Below, one piece after another: positions 9,054 to 18,031 of a stretch of DNA of 64,000 bases. The position numbers and the translations under genes were made by a program. The stretch's first letter is position 1; each line of letters begins with the position of its first letter. The DNA is from JANNVK01 sp031414415 (lineage in GTDB: Bacteria; Acidobacteriota; Blastocatellia; Pyrinomonadales; Pyrinomonadaceae). Below the pieces are notes generated by a model that had not been told where the DNA came from, made no database searches, and worked only from the letters and a program-made list of their open reading frames with translations. The stretch covers positions 1-64,000 of the forward strand of contig JANNVK010000088.1 in the NCBI GenBank assembly GCA_031414415.1, in the 5' to 3' direction.

Positions 9054-9401
9054 GTGAGACAGGAAAATAAAATCTTAAGCACTTGAAGTTTGTTACAAAA
9101 AAGTTAAAAGTCTTTTCAATATATACAATTGAAAGATGTTTTACGGTTTGTTAAAAAAGTTTTCCACAGTTTTTTCCACAAGTTTGTGGAAATGTGCTTA
9201 AGACTTAAAGTAAAACTTCAAGTTATCTATTTTCAATAACTTGCGAGAGCGAGTAAGCTATCAATCAGGTGAAATCCTAACATGATAATAGACCTTAACG
9301 CAAGAGAAATCCACAGTTTTTTTAAAGCAGTTAAAAATTCTGAGAAGTCGTTTTTTAGCAATAGTTTGGAGTGAAATTGTTTTATGTTAGACTAATATTT
9401 T
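9054..9401. promoter_or_regulatory. DnaA-box cluster and inverted repeats upstream of dnaA
   Basis: A gene-free stretch with DnaA-box-like sites at 9160-9168 and 9172-9180 (TTTTCCACA), 9185-9193 (TGTGGAAAT) and 9307-9315 (AAATCCACA). Three perfect inverted repeats surround or follow the cluster: TCTTAAGCAC (9073-9082) with GTGCTTAAGA (9194-9203), CTTGAAGTTT (9082-9091) with AAACTTCAAG (9213-9222), and CAAGTTAT (9219-9226) with ATAACTTG (9236-9243). It is probably the dnaA promoter/autoregulatory region and possibly a second half of a bipartite origin. Confidence 0.65.
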
Positions 9402-9818
9402 ATGGAAATTAAGAGCAATAAAGAAGAAATTATTTTGGAAGATTTGATTCTTGCCACAATTGACGGATTATTTTATGTGAGCGAAACCGACGCACCTTTT
9501 ACAATATTTAAAGGAGAAAAAACAGAAGAATTTGACGGTAGCTTTTTTAAAAAATCACAAAAAATATCATCAACAAAACCAACTGAAGAAGTTGATTTCG
9601 AAATGTTTTTTGAAAAATTAATTATTGAAAAAGATTGGTTTGGAGAAAAAGAAAGAAAGAGAATGAAAAGGTTTATTGATTTAAAAAATCTACTTAAAGA
9701 AAATTTAAAAAATCTCAAAGTTTTTAGATTAGGAAAAATTAAGATTGATATTTTTATTGTAGGTTTAGACGAAGAAAATAAGATATTTGGCATAAAAACA
9801 AACGCCGTTGAAACGTAA
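9402..9818 (+). CDS. NuiA-like nuclease A inhibitor
   Basis: A 138-aa cytosolic protein (no signal peptide) resembling NuiA of Anabaena, the protein inhibitor of the sugar-non-specific nuclease NucA. Recalled matches are the N-terminal DGLFYVSETDAPFTIF block (NuiA: DGLLFMSESEYPFEVF), a central DWF block (NuiA: DWY) and the C-terminal NLKNLKVFRLGKIKIDIFIV ending in VET, as NuiA does. The glutamate in SET and the C-terminal threonine correspond to NuiA positions I recall as contacting NucA. A NucA-type nuclease lies 1.6 kb away on the other strand, beyond the HerA-like gene, supporting a protective role. Confidence 0.8.
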   Translation: MEIKSNKEEIILEDLILATIDGLFYVSETDAPFTIFKGEKTEEFDGSFFKKSQKISSTKPTEEVDFEMFFEKLIIEKDWFGEKERKRMKRFIDLKNLLKENLKNLKVFRLGKIKIDIFIVGLDEENKIFGIKTNAVET

Positions 9819-9906
9819 AATATTGGTTAAACCTAAAACTAATTAGCAGTAAAAAAATCTTTAATGTAATATATCGAATAACCCCAAATAACATAGAGGA
9901 AAAAAT

Positions 9907-11427
9907 ATGGCAGAACCAATTTTAGTAGCAAAAAAAGACGACATTGAATGTTTTTTATTGCCTGATAAAGCAAACCGTCACGGACTTATTACTGGAGCAA
10001 CCGGAACCGGAAAGACAATCACCTTGCAAACAATGGGTGAAAGTTTTAGTCGTTTAGGTGTCCCGGTTTTTATGGCTGACATTAAAGGCGATTTAACCGG
10101 AATTTCTCAAGCAGGCGGTGGAAATCAAAAAGTTGACGACCGTTTAACACTTCTTGGTTTAAAAGAAAGTCATGCTTTTGAATCTTGTCCTGTTACTTTG
10201 TGGGACGTTTTTGGCGAGCAAGGACATCCGCTTCGAGCAACGATTTCCGAAATGGGACCGATGTTGCTATCTCGCGTTTTACAATTAAATGACACTCAAT
10301 CAGCTGTTTTGAATTTGTGTTTTAAAATTGCGGATGTCAACGGTTTGATGTTGTTAGATTTTAAAGATTTGCGTTCGTTGCTTCAGTATGTTGGTGAAAA
10401 CGCGGAAGAATTTCAAGCGGAATATGGCAATGTTTCGAAAGCATCAGTTGGTTCAATTCAACGTGGTTTGTTGGAACTAGAAAGCCAAGGAGCGGAAAAA
10501 TTTTTTGGTGAACCAGCTGTTAAGCTCGATGATTTTATCCAAACTATTGGTGGTAAAGGAGTTATTAACATTCTTGCAGCTGATAAATTGTTTCTTTCGC
10601 CAAAACTTTATTCAACATTTTTGCTGTGGTTGCTTTCTGAACTTTTTGAAATGTTGCCGGAAGCTGGTGATTTAGAAAAGCCAAAACTTGTGTTTTTCTT
10701 TGATGAAGCACATTTACTTTTTAACGACACACCACAGGCGTTAGTCGATAAAATTGAACAAGTTGTGCGGCTTATTCGCTCAAAAGGTGTCGGAGTTTAT
10801 TTTGTTACTCAAAACCCTGTCGATATTCCGGAAAGTATTTTAGGACAACTTGGAAATCGTGTTCAACACGCTTTGCGTGCGTTTACACCAAAAGATCAAA
10901 AAGGTGTTAGAGCTGCGGCTGAAACATTTCGTGCAAATCCAAAACTTGATGTTGCAACGGCGATTACAGAGCTCGGAGTTGGTGAGGCTTTGGTTTCTTT
11001 TCTCGATGATAAAGGAATTCCCGGAATGGTTGAACGAGTTTTTGTTGTTCCTCCGCACAGCCACATCGGTCCGGTTACACCTGACCAAAGACAACAACTT
11101 CTAAATAATTCGATAGTCGCAGGGCAGTATGAAACACTTCTTGACCGAGAATCAGCTTACGAATTATTAAAAGTTAAAGGCGAAGCAGCAGATGTGGCAG
11201 AAGCACAACAAGCAGAGGCTGAAGAAGTTGCCAAGCAACAAATAATTGAAGAAAAAGCTGCGGCAAAAGAAGCCTCAAAACCTACCGCTGCTGGCGGTGC
11301 AATTGGTGCATTTGCAAAAAGTGCCGCAAGAGCAATCGGAAGTAATGTTGGGCGAGAAATTGTCCGCGGAGTTTTAGGTGGCTTGCTTGGCGGAGGAAGT
11401 TCGCGGAAAAAATCTTCTTGGTGGTAA
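9907..11427 (+). CDS. HerA-like ATPase, DUF853/YjgR family
   Basis: A 506-aa cytoplasmic ATPase of the HerA/FtsK clan. Walker A is ITGATGTGKTITLQ (about residues 29-42), followed by FMADIKGDLTGIS. Walker B is KLVFFFDEAHLLF (about 258-270), and GVGVYFVTQNPVDIPESILGQLGNR is typical of the YjgR/DUF853 group. The C-terminus is Ala/Glu-rich and ends in a Gly/Lys tail. It has a clean AGAGGA ribosome site. HerA relatives pump or unwind DNA; this subgroup has no well-established function. The two flanking genes are the nuclease inhibitor and the nuclease. Confidence 0.9.
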   Translation: MAEPILVAKKDDIECFLLPDKANRHGLITGATGTGKTITLQTMGESFSRLGVPVFMADIKGDLTGISQAGGGNQKVDDRLTLLGLKESHAFESCPVTLWDVFGEQGHPLRATISEMGPMLLSRVLQLNDTQSAVLNLCFKIADVNGLMLLDFKDLRSLLQYVGENAEEFQAEYGNVSKASVGSIQRGLLELESQGAEKFFGEPAVKLDDFIQTIGGKGVINILAADKLFLSPKLYSTFLLWLLSELFEMLPEAGDLEKPKLVFFFDEAHLLFNDTPQALVDKIEQVVRLIRSKGVGVYFVTQNPVDIPESILGQLGNRVQHALRAFTPKDQKGVRAAAETFRANPKLDVATAITELGVGEALVSFLDDKGIPGMVERVFVVPPHSHIGPVTPDQRQQLLNNSIVAGQYETLLDRESAYELLKVKGEAADVAEAQQAEAEEVAKQQIIEEKAAAKEASKPTAAGGAIGAFAKSAARAIGSNVGREIVRGVLGGLLGGGSSRKKSSWW

Positions 11428-11444
11428 ATTCTAAATAAACCTTG

Positions 11445-11477
11445 AAAAAAAACCCGAATTTATTTCGGGTTTTTTTG
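11445..11477. terminator. Bidirectional terminator
   Basis: AACCCGAA and TTCGGGTT form a stem with an A run on the left and a T run on the right, placed between two convergent genes and overlapping the last codons of the nuclease gene. Confidence 0.85.
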
Positions 11478-12353
11478 CGAATCAAAATGATTTTCAACAG
11501 CATCTTGAATATTTTTCGGATAAGTAGCAAAAAAATCATATCCAGTTTTTCGTTCTATTTCTCTAACGGTTGTTGCATATTGTTGCCAAGAATTTTCCTT
11601 GATTCCTTGAATGTTTGGAATATCAACAGCAATAATTTGTGAGTTTTCGTTAAAAATTTTTTCATCTTTTCCTTTCTTAACTACGACAATAATCTTCCAA
11701 AAATTAGTCGGAATTGAAACTTTCCGATTCAATTTACCGTTTTCTCCATAATTTCCTGCGTAAATAAAAAGTGTATTTCCCTTAAAAATCAAACCTCGAC
11801 AATAGCTTTCCAACTTTTCCCACGGACCTTGATTTAGATCAGAATTTTGCGGCGTTTGATTAGTCATCAAAAATGTCGAACTATTTGCCTCTATTGAACT
11901 TGTCCGATCACCCGAAGGACACATATGACCACGATCATAAATTTTGTCATAATAATCGCTCGGAGTTATTTTAGTCCAACCATTTGGCAGACGTTTATCT
12001 GGACGGAAGTCGTTTTGACGTTCTAATTTACCAATATCACTTCGCGAAAGTTTCCACGAAGTCCAGTTAGGAATTGCTCTTTCACGATTATAAGATGAAG
12101 CATAATACTGATTTACGAGTAAGTAATTATTAGAATCTTTCGAGTTTGCGTTTGTCGGATTACCAAAAAATAGGTGAGTTTTATAAGCTGAATCGATATA
12201 ACTCTCTTGATTATTTGAATTATTATTATCTGTGTCAATGTTTTCAACAGGAGTAACAGGCAGAAAGTTTCTAATAGTTAGAACGCAAAACAGAGCAACT
12301 ATTAAAATAATTATTAAACCAACAACGGCATTAAATATGGAATTTTTTTTCAT
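11460..12353 (-). CDS. DNA/RNA non-specific endonuclease (NucA type), membrane-anchored
   Basis: About 297 aa from ATG 12353. An N-terminal hydrophobic segment (about residues 9-30) acts as a signal anchor, followed by an Asn-rich linker and the nuclease domain. The active-site motif DRGHM (in YDRGHMCPSGDR) carries the catalytic histidine. TNQTPQNSDLNQGPWEKLE carries the metal-binding asparagine and glutamate. Such enzymes degrade DNA and RNA without sequence preference, outside the cytoplasm, for nutrition or competition. A further upstream start (12434) would put the anchor inside the protein and is less likely. It faces rlmN across a 47-bp divergent promoter gap. Confidence 0.9.
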   Translation of the reverse strand: MKKNSIFNAVVGLIIILIVALFCVLTIRNFLPVTPVENIDTDNNNSNNQESYIDSAYKTHLFFGNPTNANSKDSNNYLLVNQYYASSYNRERAIPNWTSWKLSRSDIGKLERQNDFRPDKRLPNGWTKITPSDYYDKIYDRGHMCPSGDRTSSIEANSSTFLMTNQTPQNSDLNQGPWEKLESYCRGLIFKGNTLFIYAGNYGENGKLNRKVSIPTNFWKIIVVVKKGKDEKIFNENSQIIAVDIPNIQGIKENSWQQYATTVREIERKTGYDFFATYPKNIQDAVENHFDSQKNPK

Positions 12354-12400
12354 AACAAGAGAGTTTCGATATTCAAGTATAAACCTGTAAAATAATAATA

Positions 12401-13495
12401 GTGAAAAAGAAAACGCACATTTTAGATTTATCAAACACTGAACTTATTGATTTTGTTGTCAGCCTTGGTGAACCAAAATTTCGTGCTAAGCAAATTTTTA
12501 AAGGTTTACACGCCAGACGATTGGTTGAATACGATGAATTTACTGATTTGCCAAAAGATTTTCGTGAAAAAATAAAAGAAGAAACTGAAATTTCAACGCT
12601 TTCACTCGAATCACGTTATGTTTCAGAAGATGGAACACGCAGATTTTTGTTTAAAACACACGATAAATTTCCGGTCGAAGCTGTTTTTATTCCAACCGAA
12701 AACCGCGACACGATTTGTTTTTCATCGCAATCAGGATGTCCTTTACAGTGCGATTTTTGCTTAACCGCAAAACTTGGATTACTGAGAAATCTAACTACCG
12801 GAGAAATTGTCGAACAAATTATTTTTGTTTTAAATGATGTCTATGGTGTCGGAAATGAAACACCACATGGCACAAATTTGGTCGGAATGGGAGCCGGCGA
12901 ACCTTTTTTAAACTTTGAAAATCTGATAAAAGCGTTAGATTTAATGTCGCAAAAAGAAGGTTTATTTATTGTTTCTAATCGAGTTACGGTTTCAACTGCC
13001 GGAATTGTTCCTAAAATTTACGAACTCGCAAAACTTGAAAAACGTCCACATTTAGCGGTTTCATTATCTGCTTCTAACAACGAGTTACGTGATAAATTGA
13101 TGCCGATAAATAAGCGTTGGAATATTGAAGAATTGCTTGCAGCTTGCAAAGAATTTGAAAAATCTTTGAAAGTTGGAGAGAAATTTACCTTCGAATATGT
13201 TTTGCTTGGCGGCGTTAATGATCGAGTTGAGGACGCACGCCAGCTGGCTAACTTATTAAATCGCTATAACTTACAACGTGTAAAAATTAACCTAATTCCG
13301 CATAACTCTGCTGAACCGCTCGAATATTTTCCTTCAACGCGGGAACAAATCGACATCTTTCAAAGCATATTAGAATCGAAAGGTATTTCAGCATTTGTGC
13401 GTCGTCCACGTGGGCGAGATATTTATGCAGCTTGCGGACAACTTGCGGCAAAAGACGCAAAACAGACATCAGAATTTGTCCAGATAGCCAAATAA
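12401..13495 (+). CDS. rlmN: Dual-specificity 23S rRNA/tRNA adenine-C2 methyltransferase
   Basis: A 364-aa radical-SAM enzyme that methylates A2503 of 23S rRNA and A37 of some tRNAs. The radical SAM cluster motif is CPLQCDFC (Cys-x3-Cys-x2-Cys), preceded by SSQSG. The methyl-accepting cysteine near the C-terminus is in YAACGQLA. The family blocks GMGAGEPFLNFENL and VSLSASNNELRDKLMPINKRW are intact. It starts at GTG 12401. The hypothetical gene at 13500 follows after 4 bp, so they are probably cotranscribed. Confidence 0.97.
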   Translation: MKKKTHILDLSNTELIDFVVSLGEPKFRAKQIFKGLHARRLVEYDEFTDLPKDFREKIKEETEISTLSLESRYVSEDGTRRFLFKTHDKFPVEAVFIPTENRDTICFSSQSGCPLQCDFCLTAKLGLLRNLTTGEIVEQIIFVLNDVYGVGNETPHGTNLVGMGAGEPFLNFENLIKALDLMSQKEGLFIVSNRVTVSTAGIVPKIYELAKLEKRPHLAVSLSASNNELRDKLMPINKRWNIEELLAACKEFEKSLKVGEKFTFEYVLLGGVNDRVEDARQLANLLNRYNLQRVKINLIPHNSAEPLEYFPSTREQIDIFQSILESKGISAFVRRPRGRDIYAACGQLAAKDAKQTSEFVQIAK

Positions 13496-13499
13496 TTTT

Positions 13500-13931
13500 A
13501 TGCTGACTTACTTTATAATCATGGCGGTTTTTGTCGGAATTTTGTTAATTATTAAATCGGTAATTAAGAAAGCCGCAAATACTGCATTTGAAGAGGAACT
13601 TGTTGAAAATGAAGACTTTACGTTAGTCAAACCTGAAGGTTTTTTAACTCCAGTTGATCGCCAATTTGAAGCGTATTCGAGAGATTGGAGCGAGGGTGGA
13701 AATTTTAGAAAGGCTTGGGTAAATCTCAATATAATTGAAGGTTTGCAGAAAGAGTCTCAAATTACTAACAAAAGAGTTGAAAAAGGCGTAGAAATTGAAA
13801 CTATTCGTAAAAAATTGGCGAATAAAAATCTTGGAAAAACATTCGAACTTGAAGCATCTTATGTAACGCAATACAAAAATGAGTATTCGGGAAAGATTAA
13901 AGAAATGCTGGCAAGTTTTAAATTAAGGTAA
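13500..13931 (+). CDS. Small membrane-anchored hypothetical protein
   Basis: A 143-aa protein with one N-terminal transmembrane helix (about residues 3-20) followed by a charged, mostly helical soluble part. I do not recognise a family. It lies 4 bp after rlmN and 4 bp before the DsbD-N-like gene, so the three form a likely operon. Confidence 0.7.
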   Translation: MLTYFIIMAVFVGILLIIKSVIKKAANTAFEEELVENEDFTLVKPEGFLTPVDRQFEAYSRDWSEGGNFRKAWVNLNIIEGLQKESQITNKRVEKGVEIETIRKKLANKNLGKTFELEASYVTQYKNEYSGKIKEMLASFKLR

Positions 13932-13935
13932 TTTT

Positions 13936-14391
13936 ATGAAAAAAGTAATTGTGAGTTTCGTGTTAGTTTTGGGTTTATTTTTTGGTGTTGAAGTTAATGC
14001 ACAAACCGTCAGCGGTTCGCTTGGCACAATAAAACGCGGTGTTGCAAACAAAGGAACTGTAACTTTGAGTATTCCTGGTGGGCTTCATACAAATTCAAAT
14101 CGTCCTGGTGGAAGCTATGCAATTCCGACAACTGTTAGTGTAACCTCTTCAAATGCAAAGGTTGGAGGCGTATCCTATCCGCGTGGAAAAAATAAAAGTT
14201 TTAGTTTTTCGGAAGGTTCGCTAAATATTTATGAAGGAACTGTGAAATTTACATTTAATGTATCTGTTCCTGCTAATTTCAAAGGCAATTCTGTCAAAGT
14301 TCGTGCGGTTGTCCGTTTTCAAGCCTGCACAGATGAAGTTTGTTATCCGCCAAAATCAAAAGACGTTATTTTGACCGCGAACGTAAAATAA
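13936..14391 (+). CDS. Stand-alone DsbD N-terminal-like (DsbC/DsbD alpha) periplasmic domain
   Basis: A 151-aa secreted protein with a signal peptide (ending VNAQ). It has an immunoglobulin-like domain ending in the motif QACTDEVCYPPKS, which corresponds to the redox cysteine pair of the DsbD alpha domain (C-x4-CYPP). That domain normally passes electrons from the DsbD membrane part to periplasmic partners. Here it is separate from any DsbD transmembrane or thioredoxin domains, none of which are next to it. It may accept electrons from a CcdA-like protein elsewhere. Confidence 0.75.
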   Translation: MKKVIVSFVLVLGLFFGVEVNAQTVSGSLGTIKRGVANKGTVTLSIPGGLHTNSNRPGGSYAIPTTVSVTSSNAKVGGVSYPRGKNKSFSFSEGSLNIYEGTVKFTFNVSVPANFKGNSVKVRAVVRFQACTDEVCYPPKSKDVILTANVK

Positions 14392-14398
14392 TCTGCAT

Positions 14399-16771
14399 TT
14401 AATTTTCTAAAATAAACGATTTTGGCACGAATTCAATCGAAACAATGTCCCCATTTTGTTTCGATTTAGAATCGTTATTAGGTTTATAAGTAATGACAGC
14501 GGAGTTTGGTGGCATCATCGCTCCGCAGTCCATTCTAAAATTCTCAATTTCTCGCGTAAAACCAATAATCTTAACACTTTGCGGATCATCTGATTTTAAT
14601 CTTAATATTTGATTTGTAGTTTTGATGTTAAAAATAATAGATTTACCGTCACATTCAATTTTTTCTAAACTTCCAAGCTCACGTTTTTCGCCATCTTGCG
14701 GAATTCTCAAAGATGTTTTTATTGAGTCAAGCATTTCGCCGCGACGTTCTTCTTCAGTCTGTTCTTGAATAACGATTGTATCTTGAGTTTTTGCAGTTTC
14801 TTCGGCAGATTTTAATTCGAAAAAATTTGGGACAAACATTAGAGCAGTAAGTTTACCTTTTGTTGCTGATTTTTGGTCTTTTTCAGGAATAAAAGTTATT
14901 ACAGTTAGGTTGTTTTGAAATTGTGCTTTGCAACCAACTTCAGAAATTTCGCCTTTAGTAATGTACGTAATTAAATCTAACTGTGAAAAATCTTTCGTCT
15001 TTAAAGTGAAAGTTTCAACTTTTGTTTTTATAGTATAAAAAACTTCACCTTTAAGACACGCAATTTTTTGTATATTTCCTAAAATTTGAGTCTCACCATT
15101 TTGCGGACGTTTAATCAGCCGATTTAGCGAATTTATTTCATTATTTTTCTTTATTTCAGCAATTTCTGCTTCAGTCAGAGGTTTATCTGAACTCCTTTTT
15201 ACATAATTTGGAGCATTAGTTTTTGATTCTTTTATCTGTTTTTCGTAATTTGCTTTATTAGATTCGCGAGTATTTATTGAGTTTAAAAGGCTTTCTGCGT
15301 TTGAACGCATAGTCGGTTCATCAGTTGTTTTTACAATGTTTCCAGCAATTTCTTTGGCTTCCGGAAATTTTTCTTGACGCAAAAATATTTGAGCCAATAA
15401 AAACGCATAATCTTGATTTCCGGGTTGCAACGCGATTCCTTTTTTCAAAGAAACAACAGCATCATCTAAATCTTCAACATTTACTAAACTAATAAAACCA
15501 AGAAGCCTGTAACTTTCTGTAAATTTTGGGTTTACTTCGATAGCTTTAATTAAAGCGTCTCGCATTTTTTTGGCAGTTTCGGCTGGATATTTTGAAATAT
15601 AACCAAATTCGTCCATATTTTCACGGCTCAAAATAAACGCATAGTTGTAATAAGCCAGATAACTTTTTTGATCGAAAGTTATCGCTTTTTCGAGATATTT
15701 CTTTGCTTCAACAAACTTTTTTTGCCGCATTTTTACTAAACCGAGCGAAGTGTTTGCCAAACTCGAATTTGCATCCAAAGACAAGGCTTTTTGCAAATAA
15801 GTTTCAGCATTTTCGTATTCGCGAGTGTGATAAAGCAAGTCGCCGAGATAAGCATTTGCCTCGGATTCTGAAAGCGGAACGGTTGTCATTTCATTATCAA
15901 AAATGAGTTTGTTTTTGAAGGTAATTACGCTAATTCGGTATTTGCTCAGTGAAACATATTCTTTTAGAGCTTTTTCCATCGTTGCATAATCGTATTCAAA
16001 CGCTTTTTGAAACGCTTTTTCCGGTTCAGTTTTGTTTAAAACTAAACTCAGAAACTCGTTCATATTATCGTTATTTGCACCTTTATTTCCTTGAATTAAA
16101 TAATGAACTAACGCCCAAGCCTGAGCATAAAAAATAGAACGCGAGTGGTTTCCGTTTTGATGAAGCGAAAAATTATCAATTTCGAAAAACGTTTTGAGCG
16201 GAATTAATTTATTTTGTTGGAGAAACTGCAAGTGATTTGACTGAATATCGCCGAGCGTAACTTTTTGGTCATTTTCAATCTGAAATGTTGAATAATATTC
16301 GGCTAAACCTTCATTAAACCATGGTGGAATTTGAGATTTACCGATATTAGTATTTAGTAAATAATGAACATATTCGTGGAAAATTGTCTTGTAAACATTG
16401 TCTTTTTCGCCATCAACAGAAAGCGTAATGTAATTTACATCTTCGCTTGGCTGAAAATATCCGGCAATCCATTCATCTGGTTTTCCATCAGCTTTTTTGG
16501 GTTTAAAAGGATTGTAAGCGTTTGAGTTTTTGAAAACTATAACATTGGTTGGAATTGTCGAAACAAAGTTTGCTTTTGGAAAAATCAAGCGGAAAGATTC
16601 GCGAAATTGCTCAAGTTTTGTTGCGACTTGGCGAATTTCTTTTTCATTCGCATTTCCTATCAAGAAAAAGTTTTTTGAACTAACATTTATCCAAACATCT
16701 TTTGCAAAAAGTTCTGTTGGAATAAGCAATGCGAACAAAATAAATGTGAGAAAAACCAAACGAGTTTTCAT
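14399..16771 (-). CDS. Secreted TPR protein with gluzincin (MA-clan) protease domain
   Basis: A 790-aa protein: signal peptide (ending LFAKD), a metallopeptidase-like domain with FHEYVHYLL (HExxH) and the downstream glutamate in PPWFNEGLAEYYS (about residues 130-170), then four or more TPR repeats (about 300-480) and a C-terminal region with two related beta domains (each containing LGNIQKIxCLKGE or LGSLEKIECDGKS). The zinc ligands look complete, so activity is plausible. A GGAGG ribosome site lies 10 nt before ATG 16771. Its last codon is 8 bp from the convergent DsbD-N gene. Confidence 0.8.
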   Translation of the reverse strand: MKTRLVFLTFILFALLIPTELFAKDVWINVSSKNFFLIGNANEKEIRQVATKLEQFRESFRLIFPKANFVSTIPTNVIVFKNSNAYNPFKPKKADGKPDEWIAGYFQPSEDVNYITLSVDGEKDNVYKTIFHEYVHYLLNTNIGKSQIPPWFNEGLAEYYSTFQIENDQKVTLGDIQSNHLQFLQQNKLIPLKTFFEIDNFSLHQNGNHSRSIFYAQAWALVHYLIQGNKGANNDNMNEFLSLVLNKTEPEKAFQKAFEYDYATMEKALKEYVSLSKYRISVITFKNKLIFDNEMTTVPLSESEANAYLGDLLYHTREYENAETYLQKALSLDANSSLANTSLGLVKMRQKKFVEAKKYLEKAITFDQKSYLAYYNYAFILSRENMDEFGYISKYPAETAKKMRDALIKAIEVNPKFTESYRLLGFISLVNVEDLDDAVVSLKKGIALQPGNQDYAFLLAQIFLRQEKFPEAKEIAGNIVKTTDEPTMRSNAESLLNSINTRESNKANYEKQIKESKTNAPNYVKRSSDKPLTEAEIAEIKKNNEINSLNRLIKRPQNGETQILGNIQKIACLKGEVFYTIKTKVETFTLKTKDFSQLDLITYITKGEISEVGCKAQFQNNLTVITFIPEKDQKSATKGKLTALMFVPNFFELKSAEETAKTQDTIVIQEQTEEERRGEMLDSIKTSLRIPQDGEKRELGSLEKIECDGKSIIFNIKTTNQILRLKSDDPQSVKIIGFTREIENFRMDCGAMMPPNSAVITYKPNNDSKSKQNGDIVSIEFVPKSFILEN

Positions 16772-16825
16772 AACTTCTAAACCTCCAGGTTAATTTGCTA
16801 AGTGTATTTAATAAAACGATTTAGG

Positions 16826-17668
16826 TCAATATTTTTTTCCAATTACAGAGAGTAATCTTCCGGTTTTACCAAAAACTTTTCTATCAACACGATAAGAAAA
16901 AAACAAATCGGTTCGGCTCATCGTGCAAAAAGGTGCAACAAAGATGTTGTTTTTTGAAACTCCAGACGAAACAAGTTGTTCGAAATTAGCTTTATGTAAA
17001 TCAATATACGCATGATTTTCGCGAGTTGGTCTGAATAAATGTTTGGAATCGGGAAACTTTTCATTAAACTCATCAATCACATCTTTTCCGACTTCATAAT
17101 TTGAAACAGCAGCCGGACCAATTGCACAAATTAAGTCACAAGGATTTGCGTTAAATTCATTTTTCAGACGCTCAATTGCTTTAACGGCAATACTTTGCAC
17201 AGTTCCACGCCAACCAGCGTGAATTGCGGCAAACGAATTTGTTTTTGTATCGCCAATCAGAATCGGCACACAATCAGCAGTTTTTACGCCAATCAAAACT
17301 TTGTCAAGATTACTAATTATTGCGTCAAATTTTTCATCACTTTCGGCAATATTTTTGTTGTTTGCGGTTTTAATTAAATCACTATGAATTTGCCAAACTG
17401 TTGCAAGTGAATAGTTTGCATCAAAATTATCAAGAAATCTGCGTCGATTTTCCACAATATTTTCACGTGTATCAAAGTCAAAACCTGATAGATTTAGAGA
17501 ATTTTCAGGTAATGGAGAAACGCCACCAAGGCGAGTCGAGAATCCGTTTGAAAAACCGTTTTCTTCGAGCGGTTTGCAAACTAAAACTTTTACATCGCCG
17601 GAATCTCGCCAATAAAAGCCTTTTTCGGTTAAACTTGCGACTGTGATTATTTCGATTGGTGCTGACAT
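16826..17668 (-). CDS. pgeF: Peptidoglycan editing factor / purine nucleoside phosphorylase (YfiH, laccase-domain)
   Basis: A 280-aa member of the YfiH/PgeF family, copper/zinc-binding enzymes with purine nucleoside phosphorylase and adenosine deaminase activity that also correct peptidoglycan precursors. The signature AAIHAGWRGTVQSIAVKAI, the KTADCVPIL block and the C-terminal CTMSRTDLFFSYRVD are present. Its 5' end (ATG 17668) overlaps the divergent acpS gene by 26 bp, so each promoter must lie inside the neighbouring gene unless pgeF starts further inside. Confidence 0.92.
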   Translation of the reverse strand: MSAPIEIITVASLTEKGFYWRDSGDVKVLVCKPLEENGFSNGFSTRLGGVSPLPENSLNLSGFDFDTRENIVENRRRFLDNFDANYSLATVWQIHSDLIKTANNKNIAESDEKFDAIISNLDKVLIGVKTADCVPILIGDTKTNSFAAIHAGWRGTVQSIAVKAIERLKNEFNANPCDLICAIGPAAVSNYEVGKDVIDEFNEKFPDSKHLFRPTRENHAYIDLHKANFEQLVSSGVSKNNIFVAPFCTMSRTDLFFSYRVDRKVFGKTGRLLSVIGKKY

Positions 17669-18023
17669 AATAGAAGTTTATCGGATTCGCGAGACGTTGG
17701 AAAGAACTCCGCGTTTTGGTGAACGTGTTTTTACTTTAAATGAGCGTAATTATTGCGATTCGAAAGGTGTTTCTGCTGCCCAAAGTTACGCCGCAAGATT
17801 TGCAGCAAAAGAAGCATTTTTGAAAGCTCTAAAAACTGGTTGGCGTGGAAAAATAACTTGGCACGATGTTGAAATTGTAAATGATGAATTAGGTGCTCCG
17901 AGTTTTAAATTAAGCGGCGAAGCACTAATTTTGACTGAACAACTCGGAGCTAACAAAATTCATTTATCTCTTTCACACACAAGCAAATACGCGATTGCTA
18001 ACGTCATTTTAGAGAAAGTTTAA
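17643..18023 (+). CDS. acpS: Holo-[acyl-carrier-protein] synthase
   Basis: A 126-aa phosphopantetheinyl transferase that attaches the CoA-derived arm to acyl carrier protein. Family motifs: IISIGADIIEVYRI at the N-terminus (metal-binding Asp), ARFAAKEAFLKAL (catalytic region) and LSLSHTSKYAIA. It starts at GTG 17643; the motif begins with the next codon, so no later start is possible. It overlaps pgeF head to head. Confidence 0.95.
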   Translation: MIISIGADIIEVYRIRETLERTPRFGERVFTLNERNYCDSKGVSAAQSYAARFAAKEAFLKALKTGWRGKITWHDVEIVNDELGAPSFKLSGEALILTEQLGANKIHLSLSHTSKYAIANVILEKV

Positions 18024-18031
18024 CCTAAAAA

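Noticed and set aside
9046..9061. parS-like core TTCACGTGA at the GTG upstream of dnaA
   Set aside because: Only 12 of 16 positions match the consensus, clearly weaker than the two sites near parAB, although the core palindrome is intact.
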